From assembly GCF_003254545.1 (NCBI RefSeq), contig NZ_QJRH01000072.1:310001-374000 (forward strand): DNA of 64,000 nucleotides, read 5' to 3'. Position 1 is the first letter of the stretch. The number at the start of each line of letters is the position of its first letter. A model generated the notes under the pieces. It saw only the letters and a list, made by a program, of their open reading frames with translations, made no database searches and was not told the origin of the DNA. Both the position numbers and the translations under genes were made by a program. Source of the DNA: Flavobacterium tistrianum. Its GTDB lineage: Bacteria; Bacteroidota; Bacteroidia; Flavobacteriales; Flavobacteriaceae. Positions 43,775 through 53,136 of this stretch are shown piece by piece.

Positions 43775-43810
43775 AAAGAGATTCAGGTTTAAAAATCTGA
43801 ATCTCTTTAT
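43775..43810 (+). terminator. Hairpin between sulfatase and HAD genes
   Basis: AAAGAGATTCAG (43775-43786) and CTGAATCTCTTT (43797-43808) pair perfectly, but few Ts follow. It may lower expression of the downstream genes relative to the sulfatase. Confidence 0.6.
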
Positions 43811-43823
43811 TAATGTAAATATC

Positions 43824-44837
43824 ATGAAAAAAAGTATATGCATATTGTCTCTGACGGTTTTGTTTTTCTTTTCCTGTAAAAAATCTGAACCAGCAGCTTC
43901 TACAACGACAGAAAATAAACAAACAGAAACCGTTACAAGTGGAGATCCTCTGCCAAGCTGGAATGATGGAGCCTTAAAAAGTGATATTATTGCTTATGTA
44001 GAAAAAGTAACCAAAAAAGGAAGTCCAGATTTTATTCCGGAAGAATATAGAATTGCCACTTTTGATAATGACGGAACTTTATGGGCTGAAAAACCATACG
44101 TTCAAGAACTTTTTGCTTTTTATAGAGTAAAAAAAATGGTAGAAGCCAAACCTGAATTGACACAAAAACAACCTTTTAAAGCAGTTATAGAAAAAGACAA
44201 AACTTTCTTCGAAAAAGGAGGCGATAAAGCGCTTATAGAATTGGTTGCAGCAACTCATACTGGAATGACCGAAGATGAATTTGAAGCTTCGGTGAATGAC
44301 TTTTTTAAAAGTGCACAATATCCGGGTAAAAACGTTGCAGTAAAACAAATACGTTATCAACCGCAATTAGAGCTGTTGAATTATCTCCGTGCCAACGGAT
44401 TTAAAACATACATTGTTACTGGAGGAACAATAGAAGTAGTGAGAGCGATATCTCAGGATTTTTACGGAATTCCGAAAGATCAAGTCGTAGGAACTTCTTT
44501 TAAATATAAATATGACGGAACAAAAAACGCAGTACAGCGTGAAGCAGCTCTAGATCATTTTAATGATAAAGAAGGAAAACCTGTCGGTATTCAATTGCAC
44601 ATTGGGCAACGACCTGTTTTTGCATGTGGTAACGAAGGCGGTGCTGGCGATATTGCGATGCTGAAATATTCTCAAGGTAATAAATATCCTTCTTTTCAAT
44701 TGCTAGTAAATCATAATGATTCAATAAGAGAGTATAAATATCAGGAGAAAGATAATGCATCATTAAATGCTGCAGCTCAAAACAAGTGGCGTGTTGTGGA
44801 TATGCAAAAAGATTGGAAAAAAGTTTTTGCCGATTAA
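43824..44837 (+). CDS. HAD-superfamily phosphatase, lipoprotein
   Basis: The 337-residue protein has a lipoprotein signal (LFFFSCKKSE, Cys-18) and a Ser/Thr-rich linker. HAD motif I is FDNDGTLW (about 79-86), motif II is IVTGGT, and motif IV is GNEGGAGDIAM. A helical cap lies between I and II. It resembles phosphoserine-phosphatase-like HADs but is exported, so its substrate is probably extracellular. It lies 58 bp after the sulfatase. Confidence 0.85.
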   Translation: MKKSICILSLTVLFFFSCKKSEPAASTTTENKQTETVTSGDPLPSWNDGALKSDIIAYVEKVTKKGSPDFIPEEYRIATFDNDGTLWAEKPYVQELFAFYRVKKMVEAKPELTQKQPFKAVIEKDKTFFEKGGDKALIELVAATHTGMTEDEFEASVNDFFKSAQYPGKNVAVKQIRYQPQLELLNYLRANGFKTYIVTGGTIEVVRAISQDFYGIPKDQVVGTSFKYKYDGTKNAVQREAALDHFNDKEGKPVGIQLHIGQRPVFACGNEGGAGDIAMLKYSQGNKYPSFQLLVNHNDSIREYKYQEKDNASLNAAAQNKWRVVDMQKDWKKVFAD

Positions 44838-44906
44838 ATGAAAATAAACCGTTTGCAGTATAAAAATAAAAGAGTCGAAATTTTATAGTAAATAAATTTA
44901 AGACGT

Positions 44907-45710
44907 ATGAAAAATTCTTTTTTAGCAATAGCATTGATGCTTGTTACTTTTACAATTTCTGCTCAGGAAGAACATACAAAACCAGGAAACAGCGCGCAGG
45001 AACTTGCGGATAAAATGGCAAATCCGGTAGCAAGTTTAATTAGTGTTCCGTTGCAAAATAACCTTACATATGGAATTGGTGCTTATAATGGATCAAAATA
45101 TCAGATCAATATACAACCTGTTATTCCTTTTAAATTAAGTGAGAATCTAAACTTAATTACTCGTTATATTCTTCCAGTTGTAGATCAGCAGGATGTTACA
45201 GGAGAAAATACCCATGAGTTCGGTTTAAGTGATGCAACAGTAACAGCGTTTTTTGCTCCTAAAACAAAGGGAATTATTTTAGGCGTTGGTCCTGCTTTCT
45301 TAGTGCCAACCGCTACAGAGAAACTTTTAGGAACAGAAAAATTCGGAATTGGCCCAAGTGTTTTGGTGATGCACCAAGGAAAAGGGCTTTCTATAGGTTT
45401 TTTGGCCAATCAGATTTGGTCTGTAGCAGGAAATGCCGACAGAGCAGATTTCAACCAGTTTTACACACAATTGTTTCTAACACATAGTTATAAAAGCGGA
45501 GCAAGTTTAGGTATTACTTCAGAAATTACTCAAAACTGGCAAGGAAACACAACTCTTATTACAGTGAGTCCAAATGTTGGAGCTATTACAAAATTAGGAG
45601 GTCAGACGATGCAGTTTGCCGTTATGCCTTTAATACCAGTTGTTGGCCATTCAAACATAAGACCAGACTGGGGATTAAGAGCGGTGGTAGCATTTATATT
45701 TCCGCAGTAA
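44907..45710 (+). CDS. Outer-membrane beta-barrel protein of unknown substrate
   Basis: The 267-residue protein has a signal peptide (MKNSFLAIALMLVTFTISAQ) and alternating hydrophobic strands (YQINIQPVIPFKL, LNLITRYILPVV, GIILGVGPAFLVPTA) ending in an aromatic-hydrophobic AVVAFIFPQ. This is the pattern of small porin or transporter-like barrels. I do not assign a substrate. It follows the HAD gene by 69 bp in the same direction. Confidence 0.7.
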   Translation: MKNSFLAIALMLVTFTISAQEEHTKPGNSAQELADKMANPVASLISVPLQNNLTYGIGAYNGSKYQINIQPVIPFKLSENLNLITRYILPVVDQQDVTGENTHEFGLSDATVTAFFAPKTKGIILGVGPAFLVPTATEKLLGTEKFGIGPSVLVMHQGKGLSIGFLANQIWSVAGNADRADFNQFYTQLFLTHSYKSGASLGITSEITQNWQGNTTLITVSPNVGAITKLGGQTMQFAVMPLIPVVGHSNIRPDWGLRAVVAFIFPQ

Positions 45711-45754
45711 TTCTGTATAAGAGTTTTAGAAAAGATCATTTTAAATTCTAACAA

Positions 45755-47134
45755 ATGGCAGAAAAACCTTTTGATCCCATTGCATCAAAAACAGAACGCT
45801 ATGAAAAAGGAGCTTCTATTAGAAAAAAAGTCCCTTTAGAAAAGCATCAGGAATGGAATGCTTTTAAGAATAGAAAAAATCCTGTAGACATTTTAATTCA
45901 GACTAGCATAGGAAGAGTAGAAAGTCTAGTGCCGATTCGATACAGAAGAATGATGGAATCTCCTTTTGCATTTTACAGAGGGGCAGCGGCGATTATGGCC
46001 GCCGATTTAGCTCATACTTCTGTATCGGGAATAAACCTGCAGCTTTGCGGTGATTGCCATTTGATGAATTTTGGCGGATTTGCAACTCCCGAACGCAAAT
46101 TGGTTTTTGATATAAATGATTTTGACGAAACGTTTCCAGGACCTTGGGAATGGGACGTAAAACGACTGGCAGCCAGTTTTGTTATTGCTGGAAGATGGAG
46201 AAAATTTTCCAATAAAAATTGTAAAGAATTTGCTTGGCATGTTGCCGATAGTTACAAACGCCACATGTTGGATTACAGTAAACTATCTGCGCTTCAAATT
46301 TGGTATGCAGATATTGATTTGGCAGAACTGATTGAATTAGGCCATGATAAAGAACTTAAAGAGTTTGACCAGAAGAGAATAAAAAAAGCATCAGAGTATA
46401 CTGCGCATGAAAAAGAGTTTGCAAAGATGACTTATTTTGATGGAGCCAGAGCACGCATAAAAGATGATCCGCCTTTGATATTTCATCCAAGTGGAGATCT
46501 TGAAAAGCAAGTTGCCAAAGAGGGCGAAATTATCCATAAAAGATATCTAGAATCGCTTTCAGAAGAAAAGCAGATTTTGTTAAGCAGATATATGCTTCAT
46601 GATATTGTGATAAAAGTAGTGGGCGTAGGAAGCGTTGGAACTCTTTGTGGAATTAGTTTGCTGATGTCTGCTTCAGGCGAACCTATTTTTTTACAGTTTA
46701 AAGAAGCCAGAAAAAGTGTGTTGGAAGGAAATGTAAAAGCAAAGGGTAAATATATTCATCAAGGGGAACGTATTGTGATGGGACAAAAGCTTATGCAGTC
46801 TGCTTCTGATATGTTTTTGGGTTGGACAAACGATAGTAAGGATAAGTTCTTTTATATAAGACAGCTGAGAGATGCCAAAATAAAACCAGTTCTAGAAGTT
46901 ATGAAGCCTAAAAACATGGCAGATTATGCCAAAGCCTGCGGATGGGCACTTGCAAGAGCGCACGCACGTTCAGGAGATCCTTCTATGATTTCTGGCTATA
47001 TTGGAGATACAGACGAATTTGCCGATGCTATTTCGGAGTTTTCGGCTTTATACGCCGATCAGAATGAATCTGATTATAATAAAATGCTAGAAGCAATAAA
47101 ACATGGAAAACTGCCTATAGCTGCCGAAATTTAA
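45755..47134 (+). CDS. DUF2252 family protein
   Basis: The 459-residue cytoplasmic protein has the DUF2252 landmarks: FAFYRGAAAIMAADLA, LCGDCHLMNFGGFATPERKLVFDINDFDETFPGPWEWDVKRLAAS (core GDCHLMNFG and FDINDFDE), RLAASFVIAG and, near the end, ARAHARSGD. The GDCHLxNF and DFD motifs resemble the catalytic and metal loops of kinase-like folds, so a phosphotransferase role is possible but unproven. It is 44 bp after the beta-barrel gene. Confidence 0.85.
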   Translation: MAEKPFDPIASKTERYEKGASIRKKVPLEKHQEWNAFKNRKNPVDILIQTSIGRVESLVPIRYRRMMESPFAFYRGAAAIMAADLAHTSVSGINLQLCGDCHLMNFGGFATPERKLVFDINDFDETFPGPWEWDVKRLAASFVIAGRWRKFSNKNCKEFAWHVADSYKRHMLDYSKLSALQIWYADIDLAELIELGHDKELKEFDQKRIKKASEYTAHEKEFAKMTYFDGARARIKDDPPLIFHPSGDLEKQVAKEGEIIHKRYLESLSEEKQILLSRYMLHDIVIKVVGVGSVGTLCGISLLMSASGEPIFLQFKEARKSVLEGNVKAKGKYIHQGERIVMGQKLMQSASDMFLGWTNDSKDKFFYIRQLRDAKIKPVLEVMKPKNMADYAKACGWALARAHARSGDPSMISGYIGDTDEFADAISEFSALYADQNESDYNKMLEAIKHGKLPIAAEI

Positions 47135-47381
47135 GATGTAGCCCTGCAAGGTACACGCATATAAAAAGATCAAATGACAACAAAGTAAGATTTTATTTAT
47201 TTAATACTGTTAATTAAATAAAATGATTTATCTTTGAGAGTGATCTAAGTAGTTGTTTAATAATGGTTTGTGTAGTTTAGGCAATTATTAGCATCTGTTT
47301 CGCCCCCTCGTTCAAGATTTTTACGATTTTAATACATTCGAGTTAAACTGATTTAATTATTAATTTAATAAATACCACAAC
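47135..47381. other. Intergenic, promoter region only
   Basis: About 247 AT-rich bases with no repeat or strong hairpin. TATCTTTG at 47229-47236 could be a -7 box for the DUF4136 gene. Confidence 0.4.
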
Positions 47382-47963
47382 ATGAATATTAAAAGAACAA
47401 GTCTTCGTATAATCCCAGTCTTATTTTTGGGTTTGTTTTACAGCTGTGCTCCAACTGTAAAAGTTACTACTGATTATGATCATGCTGCTAACTTCAGCGA
47501 ATACAAAACTTTTGCGGTTTATGATTTAAAAGCGCAGCAAGGCCAAGTAAATCAGTTAAATGTTGATCGTGTTGCAAAAGCAATTCGAAATGAGATGTTG
47601 GCAAAAGGATTTACCGAATCCAGTAATCCGGATTTAAAAGTTAATGCCGTTTCTATCCTTAAAAATAAAACCCAAGTGACAGCTGATACCAATTTTTATG
47701 GCTATGGAGGAATGTATCGTCCATACGGATATTGGGGCGGAGGCGCCATGATGGGCGGTGGTAGCACAACATTCAATACTTATGATTATGTTGACGGCTC
47801 ATTAGTAATAGACATTGTGTCTACAAAAACAGACAAATTGGTTTGGCAAGGAATCGGAAATGCTGAAATTGACAGCAAGCCAGATAATCCTGAACAATTC
47901 ATCAACGATGCAATCAAAAAAATACTAGCTGGTTTTCCTCCTGGAGCAGCAGTTAAAAAATAA
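47382..47963 (+). CDS. DUF4136 lipoprotein
   Basis: The 193-residue protein has a lipoprotein signal (LGLFYSCAPTVKV, Cys-22) and the DUF4136 pattern: VTTDYDHAANFSEYKTFAVYD, then GYGGMYRPYGYWGGGAMMGGG (Gly/Tyr-rich, about 107-128), YVDGSLVIDIVSTKTDKLVWQGIG and a C-terminal KKILAGFPP. It is probably an envelope protein anchored in a membrane. A terminator follows. Confidence 0.88.
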   Translation: MNIKRTSLRIIPVLFLGLFYSCAPTVKVTTDYDHAANFSEYKTFAVYDLKAQQGQVNQLNVDRVAKAIRNEMLAKGFTESSNPDLKVNAVSILKNKTQVTADTNFYGYGGMYRPYGYWGGGAMMGGGSTTFNTYDYVDGSLVIDIVSTKTDKLVWQGIGNAEIDSKPDNPEQFINDAIKKILAGFPPGAAVKK

Positions 47964-47978
47964 CTCAAAAAAGAAGAT

Positions 47979-48012
47979 TTGTACTTGCCACACTTCGGCA
48001 AGTACAATTTTT
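47979..48012 (+). terminator. Terminator after the DUF4136 gene
   Basis: TTGTACTTGCC (47979-47989) and GGCAAGTACAA (47997-48007) pair perfectly and are followed by five Ts. Confidence 0.85.
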
Positions 48013-48092
48013 ACTCCTCATGCATACGCCCCCATCGTATTCTATTTTTAAGATTTTAAGAGAATTAACGTTACTAAATTAAGCTTAAAAAA

Positions 48093-49268
48093 ATGATCGA
48101 TATTTTACTTTCCCTATTCTTTTTTATAGCCACAATTGCTGGCCTTGCCACTGCAATTATGGTTTTGTTTTCCAAAAAAAATTACTCCAAAAGTTTCTTT
48201 TTGGGAATGTTTCTGCTGAGTCTGGCGGTAGTAAGTATCTACAATTTTTATCTGTCGGCCAATTTATTTAAAAATTTCCCAGATCTATTTACTATTACAA
48301 AAGCGTTTATATTTTTGACCGCACCGTGCTCTTTTTTGTACGTTAGAAACATCTTGTCATTAAACAAAGGTTTTAGAAAATACGATTGGCTTCATTTTGT
48401 GCCTTTTGCTATTTATTTCTTTTTAACTCTGGTTGTTTATGTTGGGAGTTATACCAATATAAAAGCTGTCGATTACATTGCAGAATTAATCAAAAATCCA
48501 TTTTCTGTTTTAACATTGACGATTTGGCTTTTCTATGTCTTTTTTCAAACCATGTTGATTTTAAACTATGATCTGAAAAAATTTAAAGGAAACCAATTTC
48601 ATCACATTAAAGTAATTAACTGGATTAGAGTGTATAATCTCATGATTTTGTTCTTATTTTCGGCGCTTTTTGTGCATCATTTTCTATTGAGAAAAGTAGA
48701 TGCAACAGATCTTTCCTGTTATGTGCTTATTTCCTCTGTATTGTTTTTTACAGTCGGCTGGCTTTATTTCCGACCTCAGATTTTTCATGATGAAGAAGAA
48801 ACATTTGATTTTGTTGTTGACAATACAATAGTAGTAAAAACAAAAGAAACCAAGAATGCACTTCCAATAACAAACGAACTAACCCTTGAAAAGAGAGAAG
48901 AATATCTTTTAAAATTAGAACATGTTTTGGTTACTAAAAATCTATTCTTAAAAAAAGATTTTGTAATCAGAGATTTGTCTGACGAAACAGGAATATCTGT
49001 GCACCATTTGTCTAATTTGATTAATTCTGAATTCGGACTTCACTTTCAAGACTATGTTAACCTGAAAAGAATCGAATATTTTAAAGACAAGATAAATGAT
49101 CCAGAATGGAAAGATTTATCCTTAGAAGGCATGGCTTGGGGTTCTGGTTTTAAATCCCGAACAACTTGTTTCAGAGCATTTATTAAACATACCGGAAAAT
49201 CTCCTTCAGAATATTTTAAAACCATCAGAATAAATCCAGATCGTACGGGATCATATTACTTCAAGTAA
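48093..49268 (+). CDS. Membrane-bound AraC-family regulator
   Basis: The 391-residue protein has about seven hydrophobic segments in its first 235 residues and a C-terminal AraC helix-turn-helix (about 290-375: FVIRDLSDETGISVHHLSNLI and LSLEGMAWGSGFKSRTTCFRAFIKHTGKSPSEYF by core words). It resembles the 7TM-AraC regulators that sense signals at the inner membrane. It could control the cluster around it and bind the GTTTCA sites, but this is only positional. Confidence 0.85.
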   Translation: MIDILLSLFFFIATIAGLATAIMVLFSKKNYSKSFFLGMFLLSLAVVSIYNFYLSANLFKNFPDLFTITKAFIFLTAPCSFLYVRNILSLNKGFRKYDWLHFVPFAIYFFLTLVVYVGSYTNIKAVDYIAELIKNPFSVLTLTIWLFYVFFQTMLILNYDLKKFKGNQFHHIKVINWIRVYNLMILFLFSALFVHHFLLRKVDATDLSCYVLISSVLFFTVGWLYFRPQIFHDEEETFDFVVDNTIVVKTKETKNALPITNELTLEKREEYLLKLEHVLVTKNLFLKKDFVIRDLSDETGISVHHLSNLINSEFGLHFQDYVNLKRIEYFKDKINDPEWKDLSLEGMAWGSGFKSRTTCFRAFIKHTGKSPSEYFKTIRINPDRTGSYYFK

Positions 49269-49313
49269 AATTATGAATGGCTATTGTTTAGTCTTAATTT
49301 AAAATATTCTGCC

Positions 49314-50282
49314 ATGAAATTAGAAATTGATAATTCAGGAAAAAAAGTACAGTCAGTTTTTGCAGTAGTAATGGTATTGATTTCTTTTTATTGTAATGCA
49401 CAATTAAAAGGAGGGCATATTCTCGGCTCTATGGGGCTCCAATCAGGAACTCAGGCGCCAGAAAAAACGTTGAGTGTTTATATTCCAGGTTACATTTATG
49501 CAGCATCTTCATTAAGAGATTCTGACGGAGATAAAGTAGGAGATCCCAACCTTACCATGTTTATCACAGGATTTGGAGCCAATTATGTTAGCGATTTTAA
49601 AATTTTAGGAGCCAATTATGGCGCTTCCATTTTATTGGCAGGCGCTTCCAATACGATTCAAGGAAGTTATGTAGATTCTAAAAGCGATTTTGCTTTTACA
49701 GATATGTACATACAGCCCGTTCAGTTAGGTTGGCATAATAAAAGAGCCGATTTTGTTTTCAGCTATCAAATGTATTTGCCAACAGGAAAATTTGAAGCTG
49801 GCGGAAGCAATAATAGTGGTTTAGGAATGTTCATGAATGAGTTTTCGGCAGGAACAACTTTATTCTTTAATGATAAAAAAACATTCCATTTTTCTGCATT
49901 GGCCTCTTACGAAATCAACGGAAAAAAGAAAGACACCGATATTAAAACAGGAGATATTTTGAGCATTGAAGGAGGTTTAGGAAAAACCTTTTATTGCATG
50001 AATGCCGAAAAAACGGCTCCAAAAGGCATATTCAATGCTGGTCTTATTTACTATTTGCAATATAAAGTATCAGATGATAAAATTCCGGTTGGAAATGCAT
50101 TCATAATCGAACCCGATAAAGATAGAGTTGGCGGACTAGGCGCTGAGGTAAATTACCTGCATCTTAGCAGTATGACCTCGGCAGGTTTTAGATGGATTGG
50201 CGAAGTAAATGCCGTAAATAGATTTCAGGGAAATACTTTCTTTATTACACTGGCACACGTGTTCAGTTTTAAGAAAAAATAA
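49314..50282 (+). CDS. Exported beta-barrel protein, MetA-pathway (phenol) type
   Basis: The start at MKLEIDNSGKKVQ gives 322 residues with a signal segment ending SFYCNAQ; ten upstream codons are in frame but do not help. Alternating strands with GGHILGSMGLQSGTQAP, YMYLPTGKFEAGGSNNSGLGM and a C-terminal HVFSFKKK fit the Phenol_MetA_deg-type outer-membrane family. The transported compound is unknown. It follows the AraC regulator by 45 bp. Confidence 0.72.
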   Translation: MKLEIDNSGKKVQSVFAVVMVLISFYCNAQLKGGHILGSMGLQSGTQAPEKTLSVYIPGYIYAASSLRDSDGDKVGDPNLTMFITGFGANYVSDFKILGANYGASILLAGASNTIQGSYVDSKSDFAFTDMYIQPVQLGWHNKRADFVFSYQMYLPTGKFEAGGSNNSGLGMFMNEFSAGTTLFFNDKKTFHFSALASYEINGKKKDTDIKTGDILSIEGGLGKTFYCMNAEKTAPKGIFNAGLIYYLQYKVSDDKIPVGNAFIIEPDKDRVGGLGAEVNYLHLSSMTSAGFRWIGEVNAVNRFQGNTFFITLAHVFSFKKK

Positions 50283-50339
50283 TTGCTAAAGATTTTTTTT
50301 AACGAAGTGAAAACTTAAATCTAAAACGATAAATATTCT

Positions 50340-51500
50340 ATGGTAAATCAAAAAACAATACACAAAAAAGTCCTGTTTTTGCTTTGGATATTAGTTTCGT
50401 TTAATGTTTTAAATGCACAAAAACATCATACCGTTATGAAAGACTCCATAGACGGAGCTTTCGATTTAAGTGATTTTCTTATTTATGCCAACGGATTCAT
50501 AGTCGTGCCAACCATTATTACAGAACCCGCCGTAGGAGGATTTGGAGGCGCAGTTGCTCCAATTTTTCTAAAAAAACGTGCACCTGTTATTGAAGAAGAC
50601 GGAAGAAAACGATTTGTAAATCCAGATATTACAGGAGGAATCGGAATGTATACTGCCAACAAAAGCTGGCTTGCGGGAGCTTTTCGTTCGGCAACATTAG
50701 TAAAACCAAAAATATTATATCGTGCTTTTGCAGCTTATGGCGACATGAATTTATCATTTTATGCCAATAATCTGCCGAATCATAATGACGAAGAATTTAA
50801 ACTCAATTTTAAGTCGACCATTTTCTACACACAATGGCTCAAACAATTTAATAATGCAAAATGGAGTGCAGGGCCGCAGTATTTATTTTTAAATTCTAAA
50901 ATAAAGCTGCCCGATTTAGATCTTCCGCCGCCATTTGTAGATCCAAAAGATATTAAAAGCACCATAAGTCAGTTGGGAGCCGCGCTCCAGTTTGACGGAC
51001 GTGACAACATATTTACGCCAGATAAAGGAATAAGAATCCAAACCGATTTTTTCTGGTCAGATAAAGCATTGGGGAGCGATTATCAGGCATGGCGTATCAA
51101 TTTATCGGCAATTGGATATTATCCGTTGGCGAAAACTCTAATTGGCGGACTAAGGATTGAAGGAGAGCAGGCGTTGGGGAGTCCGCCTTTTTATTTAAAG
51201 CCTGGAATTAATATGCGAGGAATTCCCGCAGCGAGATACATGGGAAACACAAGTATTGTGTCTGAACTAGAATTTAGATGGGATTTGTACCGAAGATGGA
51301 GTCTTATGGGCTACGGCGGTCTCGCAAGTGCCTTTAACGATTGGGATCAAGCTTTTGCAAAACCTGTAGTTTACAGCTACGGAACAGGTTTTAGATATCT
51401 CATTGCCAGAAAGTTCAAACTCAGAATGGGAGTCGATGTGGCTAAGGGAAATGAAGAATGGGCTTACTACATCGTTTTTGGAAGTAACTGGATGCGATAG
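50340..51500 (+). CDS. Omp85/BamA-TamA-like outer-membrane protein
   Basis: The 386-residue protein has a signal peptide ending VLNAQ and a C-terminal barrel with MRGIPAARYMG, a form of the Omp85 loop-6 motif (VRGF/Y). Other barrel strands include GGLRIEGEQALG and SIVSELEFRWDLYRRW. The N-terminal part is too short for POTRA repeats. It may be a truncated surface-antigen-type (D15) translocator or porin. It is the third co-directional envelope gene after the AraC regulator. Confidence 0.78.
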   Translation: MVNQKTIHKKVLFLLWILVSFNVLNAQKHHTVMKDSIDGAFDLSDFLIYANGFIVVPTIITEPAVGGFGGAVAPIFLKKRAPVIEEDGRKRFVNPDITGGIGMYTANKSWLAGAFRSATLVKPKILYRAFAAYGDMNLSFYANNLPNHNDEEFKLNFKSTIFYTQWLKQFNNAKWSAGPQYLFLNSKIKLPDLDLPPPFVDPKDIKSTISQLGAALQFDGRDNIFTPDKGIRIQTDFFWSDKALGSDYQAWRINLSAIGYYPLAKTLIGGLRIEGEQALGSPPFYLKPGINMRGIPAARYMGNTSIVSELEFRWDLYRRWSLMGYGGLASAFNDWDQAFAKPVVYSYGTGFRYLIARKFKLRMGVDVAKGNEEWAYYIVFGSNWMR

Positions 51501-51548
51501 CTAAAAAAAGCAAAAAACTTGTAAGAAGTTAATTTATAAATAATACAG

Positions 51549-51585
51549 CAAAAAAGCCTTGATAATGTAGTATTGAGGCTTTTTT
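51549..51585 (+). terminator. Terminator after the Omp85-like gene
   Basis: AAAAAAGCCT (51549-51558) and AGGCTTTTTT (51575-51584), with further pairing toward the loop. Confidence 0.85.
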
Positions 51586-51722
51586 GTATTAAATACCTTA
51601 ATAATTATAGCCCTTAAGAAAACATTAACAACTAAACATTACACAAATTGTATAATATTTAATTGTTTTGTAACAAATTGGAAACATTTGAGACTAATTT
51701 TATAAAATCTTAAACATAACTT

Positions 51723-52919
51723 ATGAATACATTTTCATTCAAATCAGTGTTTGCTGCTTCAGTATTTTTGGCTGGAACTGCAGGCTGTTTTGCGCAAGAC
51801 ATTTTAGTAAATTCACTTAAACTAAATGCTAGCGACAAAAGTAAAGAGAACTTCAAATTTACAGAAGTAATTAACCTAGGAACAACATCGGTAAAATCTC
51901 AAGGATCATCTGGAACTTGCTGGAGCTACTCAACAAATTCATTCTTAGAGTCAGAAATGATTCGTTTAGGAAAACAGCCTGTTGAGCTTTCTCAAATTTA
52001 TTCTGCAAGAAACGTGTATGTAGAAAAAGGAATTAACTATGTTCGTATGCACGGAGCAATTACGCTTGGAGATGGAGGAGCTCTTCACGATGTAATTAAT
52101 ATGTACAAAAAATACGGAACTGTGCCTAGAGAAGTTTACACAGGATTAAACTACGGAACAGACAAAAACAAATTTGCCGAAATGAGCGCTCTTATCGAAG
52201 GTGTTTTGGCAGCAGTGGTGAAAAACCCGAACGGAGAATTGACTCCAAACTGGCAAAAAGCATATTCTGCTGTTATTGACTCTTACTTAGGAAAAGTGCC
52301 AGATAACTTTACATACAAAGGAAAAAACTATACGCCACAATCTTTTGCTAAAGAAGTAGTAGGAATTAACCCAGACGATTACGTAGAAATGTCATCTTTT
52401 ACAAATGCGCCTTACTACCAAAAAACAACTATGATGGTGCCAGACAACTGGTCATTGGATCAAGTTTACAACGTAAAATTGAACGATATGACAGACGTTA
52501 TCGACAACGCGCTTAAAAAAGGATACACTGTAGCTTGGGCAACAGATGTTAGCGAGAAAAGCTTTAGCTGGAAAAACGGTGTAGCTTACGTAGCATCTAA
52601 AAAATTCGACGACATGACGGCTGAAGAAAAAGCAGACATGTTTAACGGACCAAAAGCTGAACCAGAAATTACTCCAGAAATGCGTCAGGCAGCGTTTGAT
52701 AACTACACAACAACAGACGACCACGGAATGCACATTATTGGTCTTGCAAAAGATCAAACTGGAAAAGAATATTATATCGTAAAAAATTCTTGGGGAGAAA
52801 CAAACGACTACAAAGGTTTCTTGTTTGTAACTAAGAACTTCGTAAAATATAAAACTACTGCATTACTAGTAAACAAAGGAGGAATTCCTGCTGAAATTGC
52901 TAAGAAATTAGGGGTTTAA
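51723..52919 (+). CDS. Exported C1-family peptidase (bleomycin-hydrolase-like)
   Basis: The 398-residue protein has a signal peptide (ending CFAQ) and a papain-like core: the catalytic Cys-66 in QGSSGTCWSYSTNSFLE, the His in TDDHGMHIIGLAKDQ, and the Asn in VKNSWGE. The long insertions between Cys and His are typical of bleomycin-hydrolase aminopeptidases. Such enzymes are usually cytoplasmic, so secretion is notable. It stands alone with terminators on both sides. Confidence 0.9.
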   Translation: MNTFSFKSVFAASVFLAGTAGCFAQDILVNSLKLNASDKSKENFKFTEVINLGTTSVKSQGSSGTCWSYSTNSFLESEMIRLGKQPVELSQIYSARNVYVEKGINYVRMHGAITLGDGGALHDVINMYKKYGTVPREVYTGLNYGTDKNKFAEMSALIEGVLAAVVKNPNGELTPNWQKAYSAVIDSYLGKVPDNFTYKGKNYTPQSFAKEVVGINPDDYVEMSSFTNAPYYQKTTMMVPDNWSLDQVYNVKLNDMTDVIDNALKKGYTVAWATDVSEKSFSWKNGVAYVASKKFDDMTAEEKADMFNGPKAEPEITPEMRQAAFDNYTTTDDHGMHIIGLAKDQTGKEYYIVKNSWGETNDYKGFLFVTKNFVKYKTTALLVNKGGIPAEIAKKLGV

Positions 52920-52944
52920 TTACCTGAGAGTTTTAAGAAAATAG

Positions 52945-52985
52945 AAAAAGCGCCACGATCTTTGGATTGTGGTGCTTTTTACGTT
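52945..52985 (+). terminator. Terminator of the C1 peptidase gene
   Basis: AAAAAGCGCCACGATC (52945-52960) and GATTGTGGTGCTTTTT (52965-52980) pair with two G.U wobbles and are followed by the usual T run. Confidence 0.82.
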
Positions 52986-53136
52986 TTAGATGTTAAAAAT
53001 TATGTTGATAATCAATTATAATTTTGAAATTAAGGATATTCTATTTTGTAATATTTTCCCTAGATTGCAAATCGTTAAAAGTTATTTTGATTGAATTGTA
53101 TAAATGAAGTAATAATTAAAATTTTAAAGCATATCT

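Noticed and set aside
42089..51500. Polysaccharide-utilisation locus
   Set aside because: There is no SusC/SusD pair and no glycoside hydrolase in the cluster.
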